DNA from: Paracoccus sp. JM45
GTDB lineage: Bacteria; Pseudomonadota; Alphaproteobacteria; Rhodobacterales; Rhodobacteraceae
Reading direction: 5' to 3'
Assembly (NCBI RefSeq): GCF_003590715.1
Contig: NZ_QQVY01000008.1
Span: 62,001-126,000, forward strand
Length of the DNA stretch: 64,000 nt
This document shows, one piece after another, positions 27,406-36,022 of the stretch (positions are counted from its first letter, which is position 1; each line of letters opens with the position of its first letter). Both the position numbers and the translations under genes were made by a program. The notes beneath the pieces were generated by a model. That model was not told where the DNA came from. It saw only the letters and a list, made by a program, of their open reading frames with translations, and ran no database searches.

Positions 27406-28332
27406 ATGACCGACGCTCTGAAAATTACGGGTCTTCGCAAGACCTATGCCGCCCAAGGCAGCGCCCCTGCCAAACATGCCCTGAAGGGCGTGGATATGAC
27501 CATCAAGGCCGGCAGCATCTTCGGGCTGCTGGGTCCCAATGGTGCCGGAAAATCCACGATGATCAATATTCTGGCAGGTTTGGTGAATAAAACCGCCGGT
27601 CAGGTGGTCATCTGGGGCTTTGATCAGGATGTGAACCCGCGCCAGTCGCGGGCCGCCATCGGGATCATGCCGCAAGAACTGAACATGGACCCCTTCTTTA
27701 CCCCGCGCGCCAGCCTAGAGGTGCAGGCAGGCCTTTACGGTGTCCCAAAATCCGAACGCTGGACGGATGAATTGCTGGCCCTTGTCGGCCTGACCGAACA
27801 GGCCAATGCCTATGCCCGCAACCTGTCGGGCGGGATGAAGCGCCGTCTGCTACTGGCCAAGGCCTTGGTGCACCGGCCACAGATTCTGGTGCTGGACGAA
27901 CCGACAGCCGGCGTCGACATTACCCTGCGCGATATGCTGTGGGCCAATGTCCGCAAGCTGAACGAACAGGGTATGACCATCATCCTGACCACCCATTATC
28001 TGGAAGAGGCCGAACAGATGTGTGACGAAATCGCCATCATCAACCACGGCGAGGTCGTCATTCGCCAGAACACCAAAGAACTGCTGTCACGCACCGATGG
28101 CAAGACGCTGGTTCTGGACACCGGCGGTCCGGTCACCCTGCCTGCCCTTCCCGAAAGCGTGCGCCATGAACGCCGCGATGATGGACGGCTGGCGATCACA
28201 TATCCGCCATCGACCCTGCGGGCGGACCAGATTCTGGACGCATTGCGCGGTGCAGGCATCCCGATTTTGGATGTTGCCACCGAACAGCCCGACCTTGAAG
28301 ATGTCTTCGTCGAACTGACGCGCGGCAAGTAA
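27406..28332 (+). CDS. ABC-2 type transporter ATP-binding protein
   Basis: Cytoplasmic ATPase of an exporter, 308 residues. Walker A GLLGPNGAGKST near 40, signature NLSGGMKRRLLLAKAL near 142, Walker B ILVLDEPTAGVD near 162 and the switch His in TTHYLEEAEQM near 195, followed by the C-terminal domain usual in DrrA/NatA-type ATPases. Such genes are normally followed by a membrane permease, but here the next gene is a HIT protein on the opposite strand, so its partner must be elsewhere or lost. Substrate unknown. Confidence 0.88.
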   Translation: MTDALKITGLRKTYAAQGSAPAKHALKGVDMTIKAGSIFGLLGPNGAGKSTMINILAGLVNKTAGQVVIWGFDQDVNPRQSRAAIGIMPQELNMDPFFTPRASLEVQAGLYGVPKSERWTDELLALVGLTEQANAYARNLSGGMKRRLLLAKALVHRPQILVLDEPTAGVDITLRDMLWANVRKLNEQGMTIILTTHYLEEAEQMCDEIAIINHGEVVIRQNTKELLSRTDGKTLVLDTGGPVTLPALPESVRHERRDDGRLAITYPPSTLRADQILDALRGAGIPILDVATEQPDLEDVFVELTRGK

Positions 28333-28352
28333 CCCCGCCGCGCCGGTGTTGA

Positions 28353-28733
28353 TCAGTCGCGCAGGCTGACCATCGGTCCCATCATCCGGCCACCCATGAT
28401 GTGCAGGTGGAAATGCGGAACCTCTTGCACGCCGTCTTCGCCGGCATTGGTGATGGCGCGGAAACCGTTACCGCCATCCAAGCTGACGCCCTCAGCGGCG
28501 GCAACTTCGGCGCACAGCCGCATAAAGCCGACGATCTCGGCGTCCGAGGCATTTTTCGAGAAATCGTCGAAGCTGACATAGGCCCCTTTCGGGATCACCA
28601 GCACATGCGTCGGCGCCTTGGGCGAGATATCCCTGAAGGCCAGCGCGTGGTCGTTTTCCGCGACCGTATTGTTGGGAATCTCTCCTCGCAGGATTTTGGC
28701 GAAGATGTTGCTATCATCATAGGCAAAGCCCAT
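28353..28733 (-). CDS. HIT-family (histidine triad) nucleotide hydrolase, HinT-like
   Basis: 126-residue purine nucleoside phosphoramidase-type enzyme. The triad is HFHLHIMGG near 100-108; NIFAKILRGEIP near the N-terminus and VLVIPKGAY near 45 are typical of HinT. AAAGG 7-8 bases before ATG 28733 is partly enclosed in a short AGAAAG/CTTTCT inverted repeat. It is 13 bases behind the glycosyltransferase gene on the same strand, so probably in its transcript, although no functional link is evident. Confidence 0.92.
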   Translation of the reverse strand: MGFAYDDSNIFAKILRGEIPNNTVAENDHALAFRDISPKAPTHVLVIPKGAYVSFDDFSKNASDAEIVGFMRLCAEVAAAEGVSLDGGNGFRAITNAGEDGVQEVPHFHLHIMGGRMMGPMVSLRD

Positions 28734-28746
28734 AGAAAGAACCTTT

Positions 28747-30324
28747 CTAATCGTCGAACAGATGCGGCGTTTCCGCCAGCGTACTGGCCTTATCTGCCGG
28801 AAGTTTCAGGAAGGCCGCAAGGGCTGCCGCATTTTCTTCCTGTGATGCCGTTTCGGAAATCAATGACAGATAGGTAAAGCCCGCTTCTTTCAGGCGGTCA
28901 GCCTCATGTTCCAGATCGCTGCGCACGACGGGCAGCAAGCTGTCGATCTGGCCGCTTGGGGCGTCATCTGCCACCAGACCGACACGTCCCATATGGCCAC
29001 GAACGTAATCATCGCTGAACTTGCTGTCGACGAACAGGACGCGGACCTCGGACCGGTCGCTGTGGAAATCACGGACCAGATTAAGCGCCGAAGGATCGAC
29101 GCAAAACGCCAACCGGTTCGCATCCAGCTGGTCGAACATCAGTTTGACCAAGGCCCGACGGTGGCGTTCCCGCTTGCCAAGGGATGATTCGACGCCACCC
29201 ATTTCCGGCAGATTGGCCTCTTCTTCGTTGAAGACATAATCCACCGCGGGAATATCCGTATGATAGCGGATCGCAGCGGTCAGGCGTTTGGCAATATGCC
29301 ATTTCTTGGCAACAATAATGTGGGCAACCCGATCATTTCCCAGACTGCCGTCCGTTTCCCAGAATCGCGGGGCGAAACGGCGACCGATTCGCCCCCGACC
29401 AGTCAGAAAACTGAACAGACGCCGCCCTTCGGCAGCAATAGGAAAATTCTGGCCGATTGTCTGCCACAGCGCGCCCAGCCTTGCACGCAGCTCGACAGCC
29501 TCGGTGCTGATCTTGCGGGCGAACAAATAATCCTGCCGCAACAGCAGATCGTAATGATCGTTATAAAAGGTCACCGGCATTCCGTAATCGGTGAAAATCA
29601 GGAATGTCAGCGTCCGCGTGCGTATCTGGGTCTTGGGCACGACATGGGCAACCAGTGTCTGGAAAAAGGTTTCATCGGGAATCCACGTCGTGCTGAAAAA
29701 CCTGACAATTTCCGGACGTTCGCGGATCAGATCAAGGATCGCCTCGATGGTTTCGCGACGCAGGCACCACCATTGCGATCCGATCATGATCTGCAGATCC
29801 TTGGGAATCTGACGGGTGATTTTATAGCGTTTCTGGATGTTATAGCTGGTATAGAACAGCCATTTCTGGGTCCGCTCATTGAACCAATGCCTATAAATCA
29901 GGCGTTCTTCCTTGAAGCCGGTCTTGATCCAGTCGCTTGCCAGAAAATCAAAGCTTTCGATGTAATCGCAGTCTTCGTTGTCCAGAAACGCCCGTGCATA
30001 TTCCCCTGATTTCACAGGCATGCAATCGCCGGATAGCATATAGAAATGCGTGGCTTGCGGAAATGCGGCCTCGGCTGCCCGCACAGCCTCCAACGTGGCG
30101 GCCACAAGGGACCAGGCACCCCAGCCACACTTCAACCGTCGTTGCGCAAACGTCACCCCGGGATGGTCAGCCAGCGCGTCATGGACCTGTTGGAACATGG
30201 CTGCAGGTGCACGCTTGTCGAAATGGATGGAAACAAAATCCCCGGTTGCTGTCAGACGCCGCGCTTGGTCAATTACGCCCTGAGGATCCTTATGGGTCAG
30301 CAAAATGAAGGCTATTCGTGCCAT
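28747..30324 (-). CDS. Core-2/I-branching type (GT14) glycosyltransferase with C-terminal DUF5928-like region
   Basis: Predicted beta-1,6-N-acetylglucosaminyltransferase of 525 residues. The N-terminal 300 residues follow the GT14 pattern: FILLTHKD at the start, VSIHFDKRAP near 35, FYMLSGDCMPV near 100, GSQWWCLRR near 180 and the ETFFQTL segment near 220. The C-terminal 220 residues match, by general look, the DUF5928 extension seen in Rhodobacteraceae. No membrane anchor is evident, so it probably acts in the cytoplasm. ATG 30324 is preferred over the open frame reaching 30534, because homology begins there. It diverges from a sulfotransferase; both may modify one surface glycan (inference). 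Confidence 0.8.
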   Translation of the reverse strand: MARIAFILLTHKDPQGVIDQARRLTATGDFVSIHFDKRAPAAMFQQVHDALADHPGVTFAQRRLKCGWGAWSLVAATLEAVRAAEAAFPQATHFYMLSGDCMPVKSGEYARAFLDNEDCDYIESFDFLASDWIKTGFKEERLIYRHWFNERTQKWLFYTSYNIQKRYKITRQIPKDLQIMIGSQWWCLRRETIEAILDLIRERPEIVRFFSTTWIPDETFFQTLVAHVVPKTQIRTRTLTFLIFTDYGMPVTFYNDHYDLLLRQDYLFARKISTEAVELRARLGALWQTIGQNFPIAAEGRRLFSFLTGRGRIGRRFAPRFWETDGSLGNDRVAHIIVAKKWHIAKRLTAAIRYHTDIPAVDYVFNEEEANLPEMGGVESSLGKRERHRRALVKLMFDQLDANRLAFCVDPSALNLVRDFHSDRSEVRVLFVDSKFSDDYVRGHMGRVGLVADDAPSGQIDSLLPVVRSDLEHEADRLKEAGFTYLSLISETASQEENAAALAAFLKLPADKASTLAETPHLFDD

Positions 30325-30493
30325 ATTACGAAAACTTCCCCCGGACTGATTACATTTGAATAGACGTAAGGCGTTGAAAATCTCTGTCAGTTTTGCTTTG
30401 AGTGTGTAACCATTTTTAACGTTGGGACAAGCAGCACGGTCAGACCCTGATTTTACGTCGGGCCATAAGCTAGCAATTCGGAGTAGTGCGCAT

Positions 30494-31312
30494 ATGGGTT
30501 TTCCCGGCGTCTGGATGACGGAAAGTGAAAGCATGATCTATAGGGTCGTGCCTAAATGTGCCTGTTCGACCATCGGACAGATTATGTTTTATTCTGACCA
30601 AGGCCGTTTTTTCGATGGAGATATCCACGATTCGACCGAGGGGATGCATAAATGGGCCCAGGACTACAGCCATGAGCCGATCGAACGGGCTGTACGCGCA
30701 CATGAGGCGCTAAGCTTTACCTGCGTCCGAAACCCCTATGCACGGCTTTTGTCGTCGTTTTTCGACAAGATCGCAGGCATCCAGCGTAATGGCCGCCGGT
30801 ATCGTGGCAATCTGGTCCCGCAACTGGTCCAGCGTTACGGCATTGACGTCGGTACGCCGGAAAACGGCTTCGAATTTGACCAGATCGCCAGTTTCCGCCG
30901 CTTTTTGCTGTTTGCACGCGACACCATCCGCTTTCGCAAACCGATGGAGCCGGACATCCACTGGTCGGCCATGTCGGGCCATATCTCGACCTTCATCGTG
31001 AACGGTGGTCGCTATGACCAGATTTTCCACACCGAAGCCTTCAACGACGGGATGCAGAAGGTGCTGGATCAGGCCGATACCAAGGTCGAGATCGACCTGA
31101 ACACGGTTCCGCGCTTTAACGAATCGGAAGGTCACGGGCCCAAGCGTGCCCATAAGGTCAGCGAATATTTCGATGATCTGTCGCGGCATCTGATTTGGGA
31201 AATCTACAAAGATGATTTCCAGCTTTTCAAATACGACTTTGATAATCCGGATAATAAATTCGCGACCGCCGAAATCGATATGGACGAGGTCCACGCCAAA
31301 TTGGGTCGCTAG
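30494..31312 (+). CDS. Sulfotransferase family protein (carbohydrate-type)
   Basis: PAPS-dependent sulfotransferase-like protein of 272 residues. The 5'-phosphosulfate loop is seen as PKCACSTIGQIM near residue 22 and the 3'-phosphate motif as CVRNPYARLLSSF near 78; both are characteristic of the sulfotransferase family 2 / carbohydrate sulfotransferase group. ATG 30494 has CGGAGTAG before it; the frame reaches back to TTG 30422. The 169 bases between it and the glycosyltransferase gene are AT-rich compared with the window and presumably hold both promoters. Acceptor unknown. Confidence 0.8.
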   Translation: MGFPGVWMTESESMIYRVVPKCACSTIGQIMFYSDQGRFFDGDIHDSTEGMHKWAQDYSHEPIERAVRAHEALSFTCVRNPYARLLSSFFDKIAGIQRNGRRYRGNLVPQLVQRYGIDVGTPENGFEFDQIASFRRFLLFARDTIRFRKPMEPDIHWSAMSGHISTFIVNGGRYDQIFHTEAFNDGMQKVLDQADTKVEIDLNTVPRFNESEGHGPKRAHKVSEYFDDLSRHLIWEIYKDDFQLFKYDFDNPDNKFATAEIDMDEVHAKLGR

Positions 31313-31328
31313 AATAAAAGAAAATGAA

Positions 31329-31363
31329 ATTCAAAAGGGCGCCGAATTGGCGCCCTTTTGAAT
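31329..31363. terminator. Perfect bidirectional intrinsic terminator
   Basis: A 15-bp perfect inverted repeat (ATTCAAAAGGGCGCC, loop GAATT, GGCGCCCTTTTGAAT). Read from either side the GC core is preceded by A and followed by TTTT, so it terminates both the sulfotransferase and the convergent dps. Confidence 0.9.
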
Positions 31364-31376
31364 ATGTAGATATTTA

Positions 31377-31850
31377 TTATTCCAGATGGCTTTCCAGAAA
31401 CCACAGATCTTTATCTGCCGTACGTGATGCGGCGGTAAAGATATCTGCCGTATTTGCCTCACCTGCTTCATCGGTCGTATCGATGGCTGCGCGCAATTTC
31501 GCGCCATGTTCGCGGAAACGTTCGCAAAGTTCGCGAATGTGATCATTGGCTTTGGTCACATCGGTCGGATAGGGCGTCAGGGTTGTTTCCTTGGCCACAA
31601 TCTCGGCGGTTCCGACAGCAACGCCGTCCAGAATCTGCACGCGTTCGGCAAAGGTATCCAGATGCTCGTTCAGGCGATCATAGGCGCCGTCCAGAAATTC
31701 ATGAACAGCGATAAAATTGATGCCCTTCATGTTCCAATGCGCCTGTTTGATCGACATGGCCAAAGCCAGACCATCGGCCAGACGGCCATTCAGTTCGGAA
31801 ATTGCGGTTTTGCGGGCGTTATCGGTTAGCCCTTTCAGGTCAACAGCCAT
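31377..31850 (-). CDS. dps: Dps family ferritin-like DNA-protection protein
   Basis: 157-residue Dps-type miniferritin that stores iron, consumes peroxide and coats DNA in stress. Ferroxidase residues are visible as AMSIKQAHWNMKG near 30-42 and DGAYDRLNEHLDTFAERV near 55-70. Start at ATG 31850 has a clear AAAGGAG; the upstream in-frame extension is not needed. It sits between the sulfotransferase terminator and the acpP terminator, so it is a single-gene unit. I see no clear Fur or OxyR site in its 65-base leader. Confidence 0.93.
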   Translation of the reverse strand: MAVDLKGLTDNARKTAISELNGRLADGLALAMSIKQAHWNMKGINFIAVHEFLDGAYDRLNEHLDTFAERVQILDGVAVGTAEIVAKETTLTPYPTDVTKANDHIRELCERFREHGAKLRAAIDTTDEAGEANTADIFTAASRTADKDLWFLESHLE

Positions 31851-31914
31851 GATGTGCTCCTTTATCGTCATTCGGCCTCTCAACACGAATGCCACGACGC
31901 AGGTTCCACAAATG

Positions 31915-31949
31915 AAAAAACGGCGCCTCCCGTTCGGGGAAGCGCCGTC
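31915..31949 (-). terminator. Intrinsic terminator of acpP
   Basis: Minus strand: ACGGCGCTTCCCC-GAAC-GGGAGGCGCCGT followed by a run of T. GC stem with one asymmetric position and a good T tract, placed 40 bases after the acpP stop. Confidence 0.85.
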
Positions 31950-31988
31950 TTATTTGTTACCCTGAAGCGGGCAACCAAAAGCGTGGAA

Positions 31989-32222
31989 TCAGACCGCGCC
32001 TTTGATAAAGCTCACAGCATCGCCAACCGTCTGGATGGTTTCTGCGGCGTCATCGGGAATCTCGATCCCGAACTCTTCCTCGAAAGCCATGACCAGCTCG
32101 ACGGTGTCGAGGCTGTCAGCGCCCAGATCGTCGATGAACGAAGCAGCTTCAACCACTTTGTCCTCGTCGACACCCAGGTGCTCGACTACGATCTTCTTCA
32201 CGCGATCAGCGATATCGCTCAT
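31989..32222 (-). CDS. acpP: Acyl carrier protein
   Basis: 77-residue acidic carrier of growing fatty-acyl chains. The phosphopantetheine Ser is in [19 protein letters not shown] near 35-40. GAGGATATAAC precedes ATG 32222. It is the third gene of fabD-fabG-acpP on the minus strand, 171 bases after fabG; fabF, which often follows, is not in the window. Confidence 0.97.
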   Translation of the reverse strand: MSDIADRVKKIVVEHLGVDEDKVVEAASFIDDLGADSLDTVELVMAFEEEFGIEIPDDAAETIQTVGDAVSFIKGAV

Positions 32223-32393
32223 GTTATATCCTCATACTCGCGGGCATCCGCCCATTTTTTGCACGGGCCGATGACCCGTTTCAGCACAGGGCGGTTCCCC
32301 TGCTACTAAAGCGGGGGATATAGCACCCATGAACCTTCATGCAACCGCTTTCGCATGGTTTGCAATGCAGCGATGCAAGGCGGCCAGCACCGG

Positions 32394-33131
32394 TCAGATC
32401 ATCGCCATGCCGCCGTTCACATGCAAGGTGGTTCCGGTGACATAACCCGCCTGCGGGCTGGACAGGTAAAGAACCGCCGCCGCAATATCATCCGAAGTGC
32501 CCATAGCCCCTGCCGGAATCTGCGTCAGGATTTTGGATTTCTGGTCCTCGGTCAGCTTGTCGGTCATCGGCGTGGCGATAAAGCCGGGGGCCACGCAATT
32601 CACTGTGATTCCGCGGCTTGCAACCTCATATGCCACGGATTTCGACATGCCGACCAGACCCGCCTTGGCCGCAGCATAATTCCCCTGCCCGGGATTGCCC
32701 GTGGACCCCACGACCGAGGTAATGTTGACGATCCGCCCCCAACGCGCCTTCATCATGCCGCGCAGCACCGCGCGCGACAGCTTGAAGACGCTGGTCAGGT
32801 TCACATCCATGACCTGCGCCCATTCATCATCCGACATGCGCATGAACAGGTTATCACGCGTGATACCGGCATTATTGACCAGCACATCGATGCTGCCCAT
32901 CGCTTCGGCAGCGGCCTTGGGCAAGGCGGCAACCGAATCAGGGTCGCCCAGATTTGCCAGAACAACATGCGCCCGATCACCAAGGCGGTCGGCCAGTTCG
33001 CGCAAAGGGGCCTCGCGCGTGCCCGACAGAGCGACAGTCGCACCGGCACCATGCAGCGCAGTGGCAATCGCGCCACCGATCCCGCCCGAAGCGCCGGTTA
33101 CCAGCGCGGTCTTTCCTGTCAGATCGAACAT
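32394..33131 (-). CDS. fabG: 3-oxoacyl-ACP reductase
   Basis: NADPH-dependent SDR reducing 3-oxoacyl-ACP in fatty-acid elongation. 245 residues: VTGASGGIGGAIA near 12, NNAG near 85, catalytic Ser in NITSVVG near 137 and Tyr-x3-Lys in GNYAAAKAG near 150. GAGG before ATG 33131 lies at the end of the GC-palindrome/ATATTT element that separates it from fabD. The fabD-fabG-acpP order supports the specific assignment over other SDRs. Confidence 0.95.
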   Translation of the reverse strand: MFDLTGKTALVTGASGGIGGAIATALHGAGATVALSGTREAPLRELADRLGDRAHVVLANLGDPDSVAALPKAAAEAMGSIDVLVNNAGITRDNLFMRMSDDEWAQVMDVNLTSVFKLSRAVLRGMMKARWGRIVNITSVVGSTGNPGQGNYAAAKAGLVGMSKSVAYEVASRGITVNCVAPGFIATPMTDKLTEDQKSKILTQIPAGAMGTSDDIAAAVLYLSSPQAGYVTGTTLHVNGGMAMI

Positions 33132-33156
33132 ATATGCCTCATCATCATTCGTGCTT

Positions 33157-33187
33157 AAATATCCCGGGGTCCGGGGCTGGCCCCGGT
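33157..33187. repeat. CCGGGGC palindrome plus AAATATCCCGGGG motif between fabD and fabG
   Basis: AAATATCCCGGGGT then CCGGGGC-TG-GCCCCGG. The GCCCCGGACCCC core (minus strand) is shared with the element at 22069. Gene-end elements reading CCCCGGGATATTT are, from memory, frequent in Rhodobacterales. Confidence 0.45.
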
Positions 33188-33192
33188 CCGCC

Positions 33193-34119
33193 TTATGCCT
33201 TCAGCGCCGCGATATCGGCAGTTGCACCGATATTACGGACCGCGGCATCCTTGACGATCCGCTTGATCATCCCCGACAGCGCCTTGCCTGCCCCGATTTC
33301 CCAGAATTCGGTCACGCCCGCTTCGCCCAAGACCGCCATCGACTCGCGCCAGCGCACGGTGCCGGTGACCTGTTCGACCAGCAAACGACGGATTGCACCG
33401 GGTTCGGTGACCGGTTCGGCCCGCACATTGGCAATCAGCGGAACCAGCGGCGACTGGATATCCACACCCGCCAAGGCATCCGACATGACGGCGGCTGCGG
33501 GCTGCATCAGCACCGAATGGAAAGGCGCCGACACCGGCAGCATCAACGCGCGCTTGGCACCGGCTTCTTTCATCGCGGCCGCCGCACGTTCCACAGCGTC
33601 CTTATGACCCGAGATCACAACCTGACCCGGATCATTGTCATTGGCGGACTGCACGACTTCATCGCCCCCAACATCGCGGGCAATACGGTCGACGGTTTCG
33701 AAATCAAGGCCCAGAATGGCGGCCATCGCACCAATGCCGACGGGCACAGCCTCTTGCATGGCCTGACCGCGCAGACGCAGAAGACGCGCGGTATCCGACA
33801 GCGTCAGCGCACCGGCTGCACAAAGGGCGGAATATTCGCCCAGCGAATGGCCAGCAACATAGCTGGCGTCATGGATGCTGAAGCCCTCAGCCTCCAATGC
33901 GCGGAATGCGGCAATGGACGTCGCCATCAGCGCCGGTTGCGCGTTCTGCGTCAGGGTCAGCGTTTCGGCGTCCCCTTCCCAGATCAGGGCGGACAGCTTT
34001 TCACCAAGCGCCTCGTCCACCTCATCGAAAACGGCGCGTGCGGCAGGATAGGCCTCGGCCAGTTCACGCCCCATGCCGACGGTCTGCGCCCCTTGCCCCG
34101 GGAACACGAATGCCCGCAT
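33193..34119 (-). CDS. fabD: Malonyl-CoA:ACP transacylase
   Basis: Transfers malonyl from CoA to acyl carrier protein, supplying fatty-acid synthesis. 308 residues: FVFPGQGAQTVGMG at the N-terminus, nucleophile GHSLGEYSAL near 90, and the catalytic His in VSAPFHSVLM near 200. ATG 34119 has a perfect AGGAGG; the frame extends to 34194 without a better start. First gene of the fab operon. Confidence 0.97.
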   Translation of the reverse strand: MRAFVFPGQGAQTVGMGRELAEAYPAARAVFDEVDEALGEKLSALIWEGDAETLTLTQNAQPALMATSIAAFRALEAEGFSIHDASYVAGHSLGEYSALCAAGALTLSDTARLLRLRGQAMQEAVPVGIGAMAAILGLDFETVDRIARDVGGDEVVQSANDNDPGQVVISGHKDAVERAAAAMKEAGAKRALMLPVSAPFHSVLMQPAAAVMSDALAGVDIQSPLVPLIANVRAEPVTEPGAIRRLLVEQVTGTVRWRESMAVLGEAGVTEFWEIGAGKALSGMIKRIVKDAAVRNIGATADIAALKA

Positions 34120-34203
34120 TTTGGCCTCCTGATTGAATGATCGTTGCGCAAGGCAATAGCCTGCCCGCCCCGTTCCCGCAACCAAGCCCGACATATGCCC
34201 ATG

Positions 34204-34226
34204 AAAAAGGGCCCCCGAAGGGACCC
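34204..34226 (-). terminator. Intrinsic terminator of ndk
   Basis: Minus strand GGGTCCC-TTCG-GGGGCCC followed by TTTTT: a stable UUCG tetraloop hairpin with one T-G pair and a T tract, 26 bases after the ndk stop. Confidence 0.85.
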
Positions 34227-34251
34227 GTTTCCGATCGAAAAAAGGTGGCGA

Positions 34252-34674
34252 TCAGCCGACCAGTTCAAGACCCGAGAAGAAGTAGGCGATTTCTTCGGCA
34301 GCCGTTTCCGGTGCGTCCGAACCGTGGACCGAGTTTTCGCCCATGGACAGTGCGAATTCTTTACGGATGGTGCCCTCATCGGCGTTTGCCGGATTGGTTG
34401 CGCCCATGACTTCGCGGTTTTTGGCAATGGCGTTTTCGCCTTCCAGAACCTGAACGACGACCGGCTCGGAGGCCATGAAATCAACCAGTTCGCCATAGAA
34501 GGGGCGGTCTTTGTGCACTTCGTAGAATTTGCCGGCTTGCGCGGTCGACAGGTGCAGGCGCTTTTGTGCGACGATGCGCAGGCCGGCATCTTCGAATTTG
34601 GCGTTGATCTTGCCGGTCAGGTTGCGGCGGGTGGCGTCGGGCTTGATGATCGAAAGGGTGCGTTCGGTGGCCAT
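34252..34674 (-). CDS. ndk: Nucleoside diphosphate kinase
   Basis: Transfers the gamma phosphate from ATP to other nucleoside diphosphates. 140 residues: [13 protein letters not shown] at the start and active-site His in [12 protein letters not shown] near 117, all standard. ATG 34674 matches the family start; an alternative ATG at 34683 would add MTQ. The open frame reaches 35211 but upstream codons overlap the divergent permease. Its leader contains a GGCGGGC-CTG-GCCCGCC hairpin (34697-34713). Confidence 0.97.
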   Translation of the reverse strand: MATERTLSIIKPDATRRNLTGKINAKFEDAGLRIVAQKRLHLSTAQAGKFYEVHKDRPFYGELVDFMASEPVVVQVLEGENAIAKNREVMGATNPANADEGTIRKEFALSMGENSVHGSDAPETAAEEIAYFFSGLELVG

Positions 34675-34696
34675 TTGGGTCATACCTTGTCTGATC

Positions 34697-34713
34697 GGCG
34701 GGCCAGGCCCGCC
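34697..34713 (-). promoter_or_regulatory. Short perfect hairpin in ndk leader
   Basis: GGCGGGC-CTG-GCCCGCC on the minus strand, ending about 10 bases before the AAGG that serves ndk. May stabilise the mRNA or affect ribosome access; no known motif recognised. Confidence 0.3.
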
Positions 34714-34846
34714 GTGAACTGAAATCCGCGTCCGATTAACAGGATTGGATGGATCGGGCAAGCCAAGCCATTGCTTTGCACGATCATACGGAACCGCAAC
34801 GGCCAGCCGTGGTTGGATCGCAAAGCCCCCAGAACACAGGCCCCCC

Positions 34847-35911
34847 ATGACCCGACCCATCACCCCGGAACCCCGCCGCCTGACGGTCGGCACGCTGGTT
34901 GCCGCTTTCGCAGTCGCATTGCTGATTGCTGCTGCATGGTTCTGGTCACAGATCCTGATGCTGGTCTTCGGGGCGGTGCTGATCGCCATCGCCTTGCGGG
35001 CGGGGGCGCAGGCCTTACACAACCATCTGGGGCTGAACATCAAGCTGGGGGTGCTGGTCGTGGTTCTGGCCGTCATCGCGGTGATCACCGGCGGCGTCCT
35101 TCTGGCGGGGCAACCTGTGGCCGACCAGTTCAGCCAGCTGGTGTCGGGTCTGCCTGAATCATGGGACCGCATCAGCAGTTGGGCGTCCGATAATACCATC
35201 GCCTCGGCCATTCAGGACCAGATGCCGTCTTCCGACCAGATGGAGGAGAGCGCCTCGAAGCTGGCCAGCAGTCTGCCCGACATCATGGGGACGCTGACCG
35301 GCGTTCTGGATACGGTGCTGGGCGGGCTTTCATCAATCTTGCTGATGGTGGTGGTGGCGATCTTTGTGGCGATGGATACGTCCGTCTACCGTCAGGGTGC
35401 GCTGCGCCTTGTTCCGCCCCGCCACCGCCCCCGTGCGGGCCAGATCGGGGATGAATTGGGCACCCAACTGGGTCGCTGGATGGCCGGACAGGCGCTGGAT
35501 ATGGCGATTGTCGCAGTGCTGGCAGGTGTCGGACTGTGGCTGCTGGGCGTGCCGCTGGCGTTGCTGCTGGCGTTGATTGCGGGACTGACCAATATCGTCC
35601 CGATCATCGGGCCGGTGTTTTCAGGTGGCATTGCCGCGCTGTTTTCCCTGTCCCAAGGTTTGGATACCGCGATCTATGTGGCCTTGCTGTTCACCGCCAT
35701 CCAGATGTTCGAAGGCAATGTCCTGATGCCCGTCATCCAAAGCTATGCGGTGCAATTGCCACCCGCCCTGACCATCGTGGCCATTATGGCCTTCGGCAGC
35801 CTGTTCGGTTTTGCAGGGGTAATTCTGGCCGCACCTTTGCTGATTGTCGTCATGCTTCTGGTCCATCGCATCTATGTCGAGGACGTCTTGGGCGACGCAG
35901 ACCGCAACTGA
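34847..35911 (+). CDS. AI-2E family transporter (PerM-like membrane permease)
   Basis: Inner-membrane protein of 354 residues with helix pairs at about 15-60 and 65-90, a soluble middle segment rich in Ser/Asp (about 110-150), and five to six further helices up to about 345. The C-terminal [23 protein letters not shown] near 240 and [11 protein letters not shown] near 305 are the usual conserved stretches. Members of this family move varied small molecules or ions, so autoinducer transport should not be assumed. Divergent from ndk. Confidence 0.85.
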   Translation: MTRPITPEPRRLTVGTLVAAFAVALLIAAAWFWSQILMLVFGAVLIAIALRAGAQALHNHLGLNIKLGVLVVVLAVIAVITGGVLLAGQPVADQFSQLVSGLPESWDRISSWASDNTIASAIQDQMPSSDQMEESASKLASSLPDIMGTLTGVLDTVLGGLSSILLMVVVAIFVAMDTSVYRQGALRLVPPRHRPRAGQIGDELGTQLGRWMAGQALDMAIVAVLAGVGLWLLGVPLALLLALIAGLTNIVPIIGPVFSGGIAALFSLSQGLDTAIYVALLFTAIQMFEGNVLMPVIQSYAVQLPPALTIVAIMAFGSLFGFAGVILAAPLLIVVMLLVHRIYVEDVLGDADRN

Positions 35912-36022
35912 TGCCAGAGGATCCGGCATTTTGACGGAAATTCTTCTATCACCATACGGCATTTCGTGATTTCGACACATGGGCGGGTTATACTGGCCGC
36001 AGGTTCCAGCAAAGGTCATGTC

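Noticed and set aside
28734..28748. AGAAAG-AAC-CTTTCT inverted repeat enclosing the ribosome site of the HIT gene
   Set aside because: Six A/T-rich pairs and a three-base loop are too weak to argue for translational control without conservation data.
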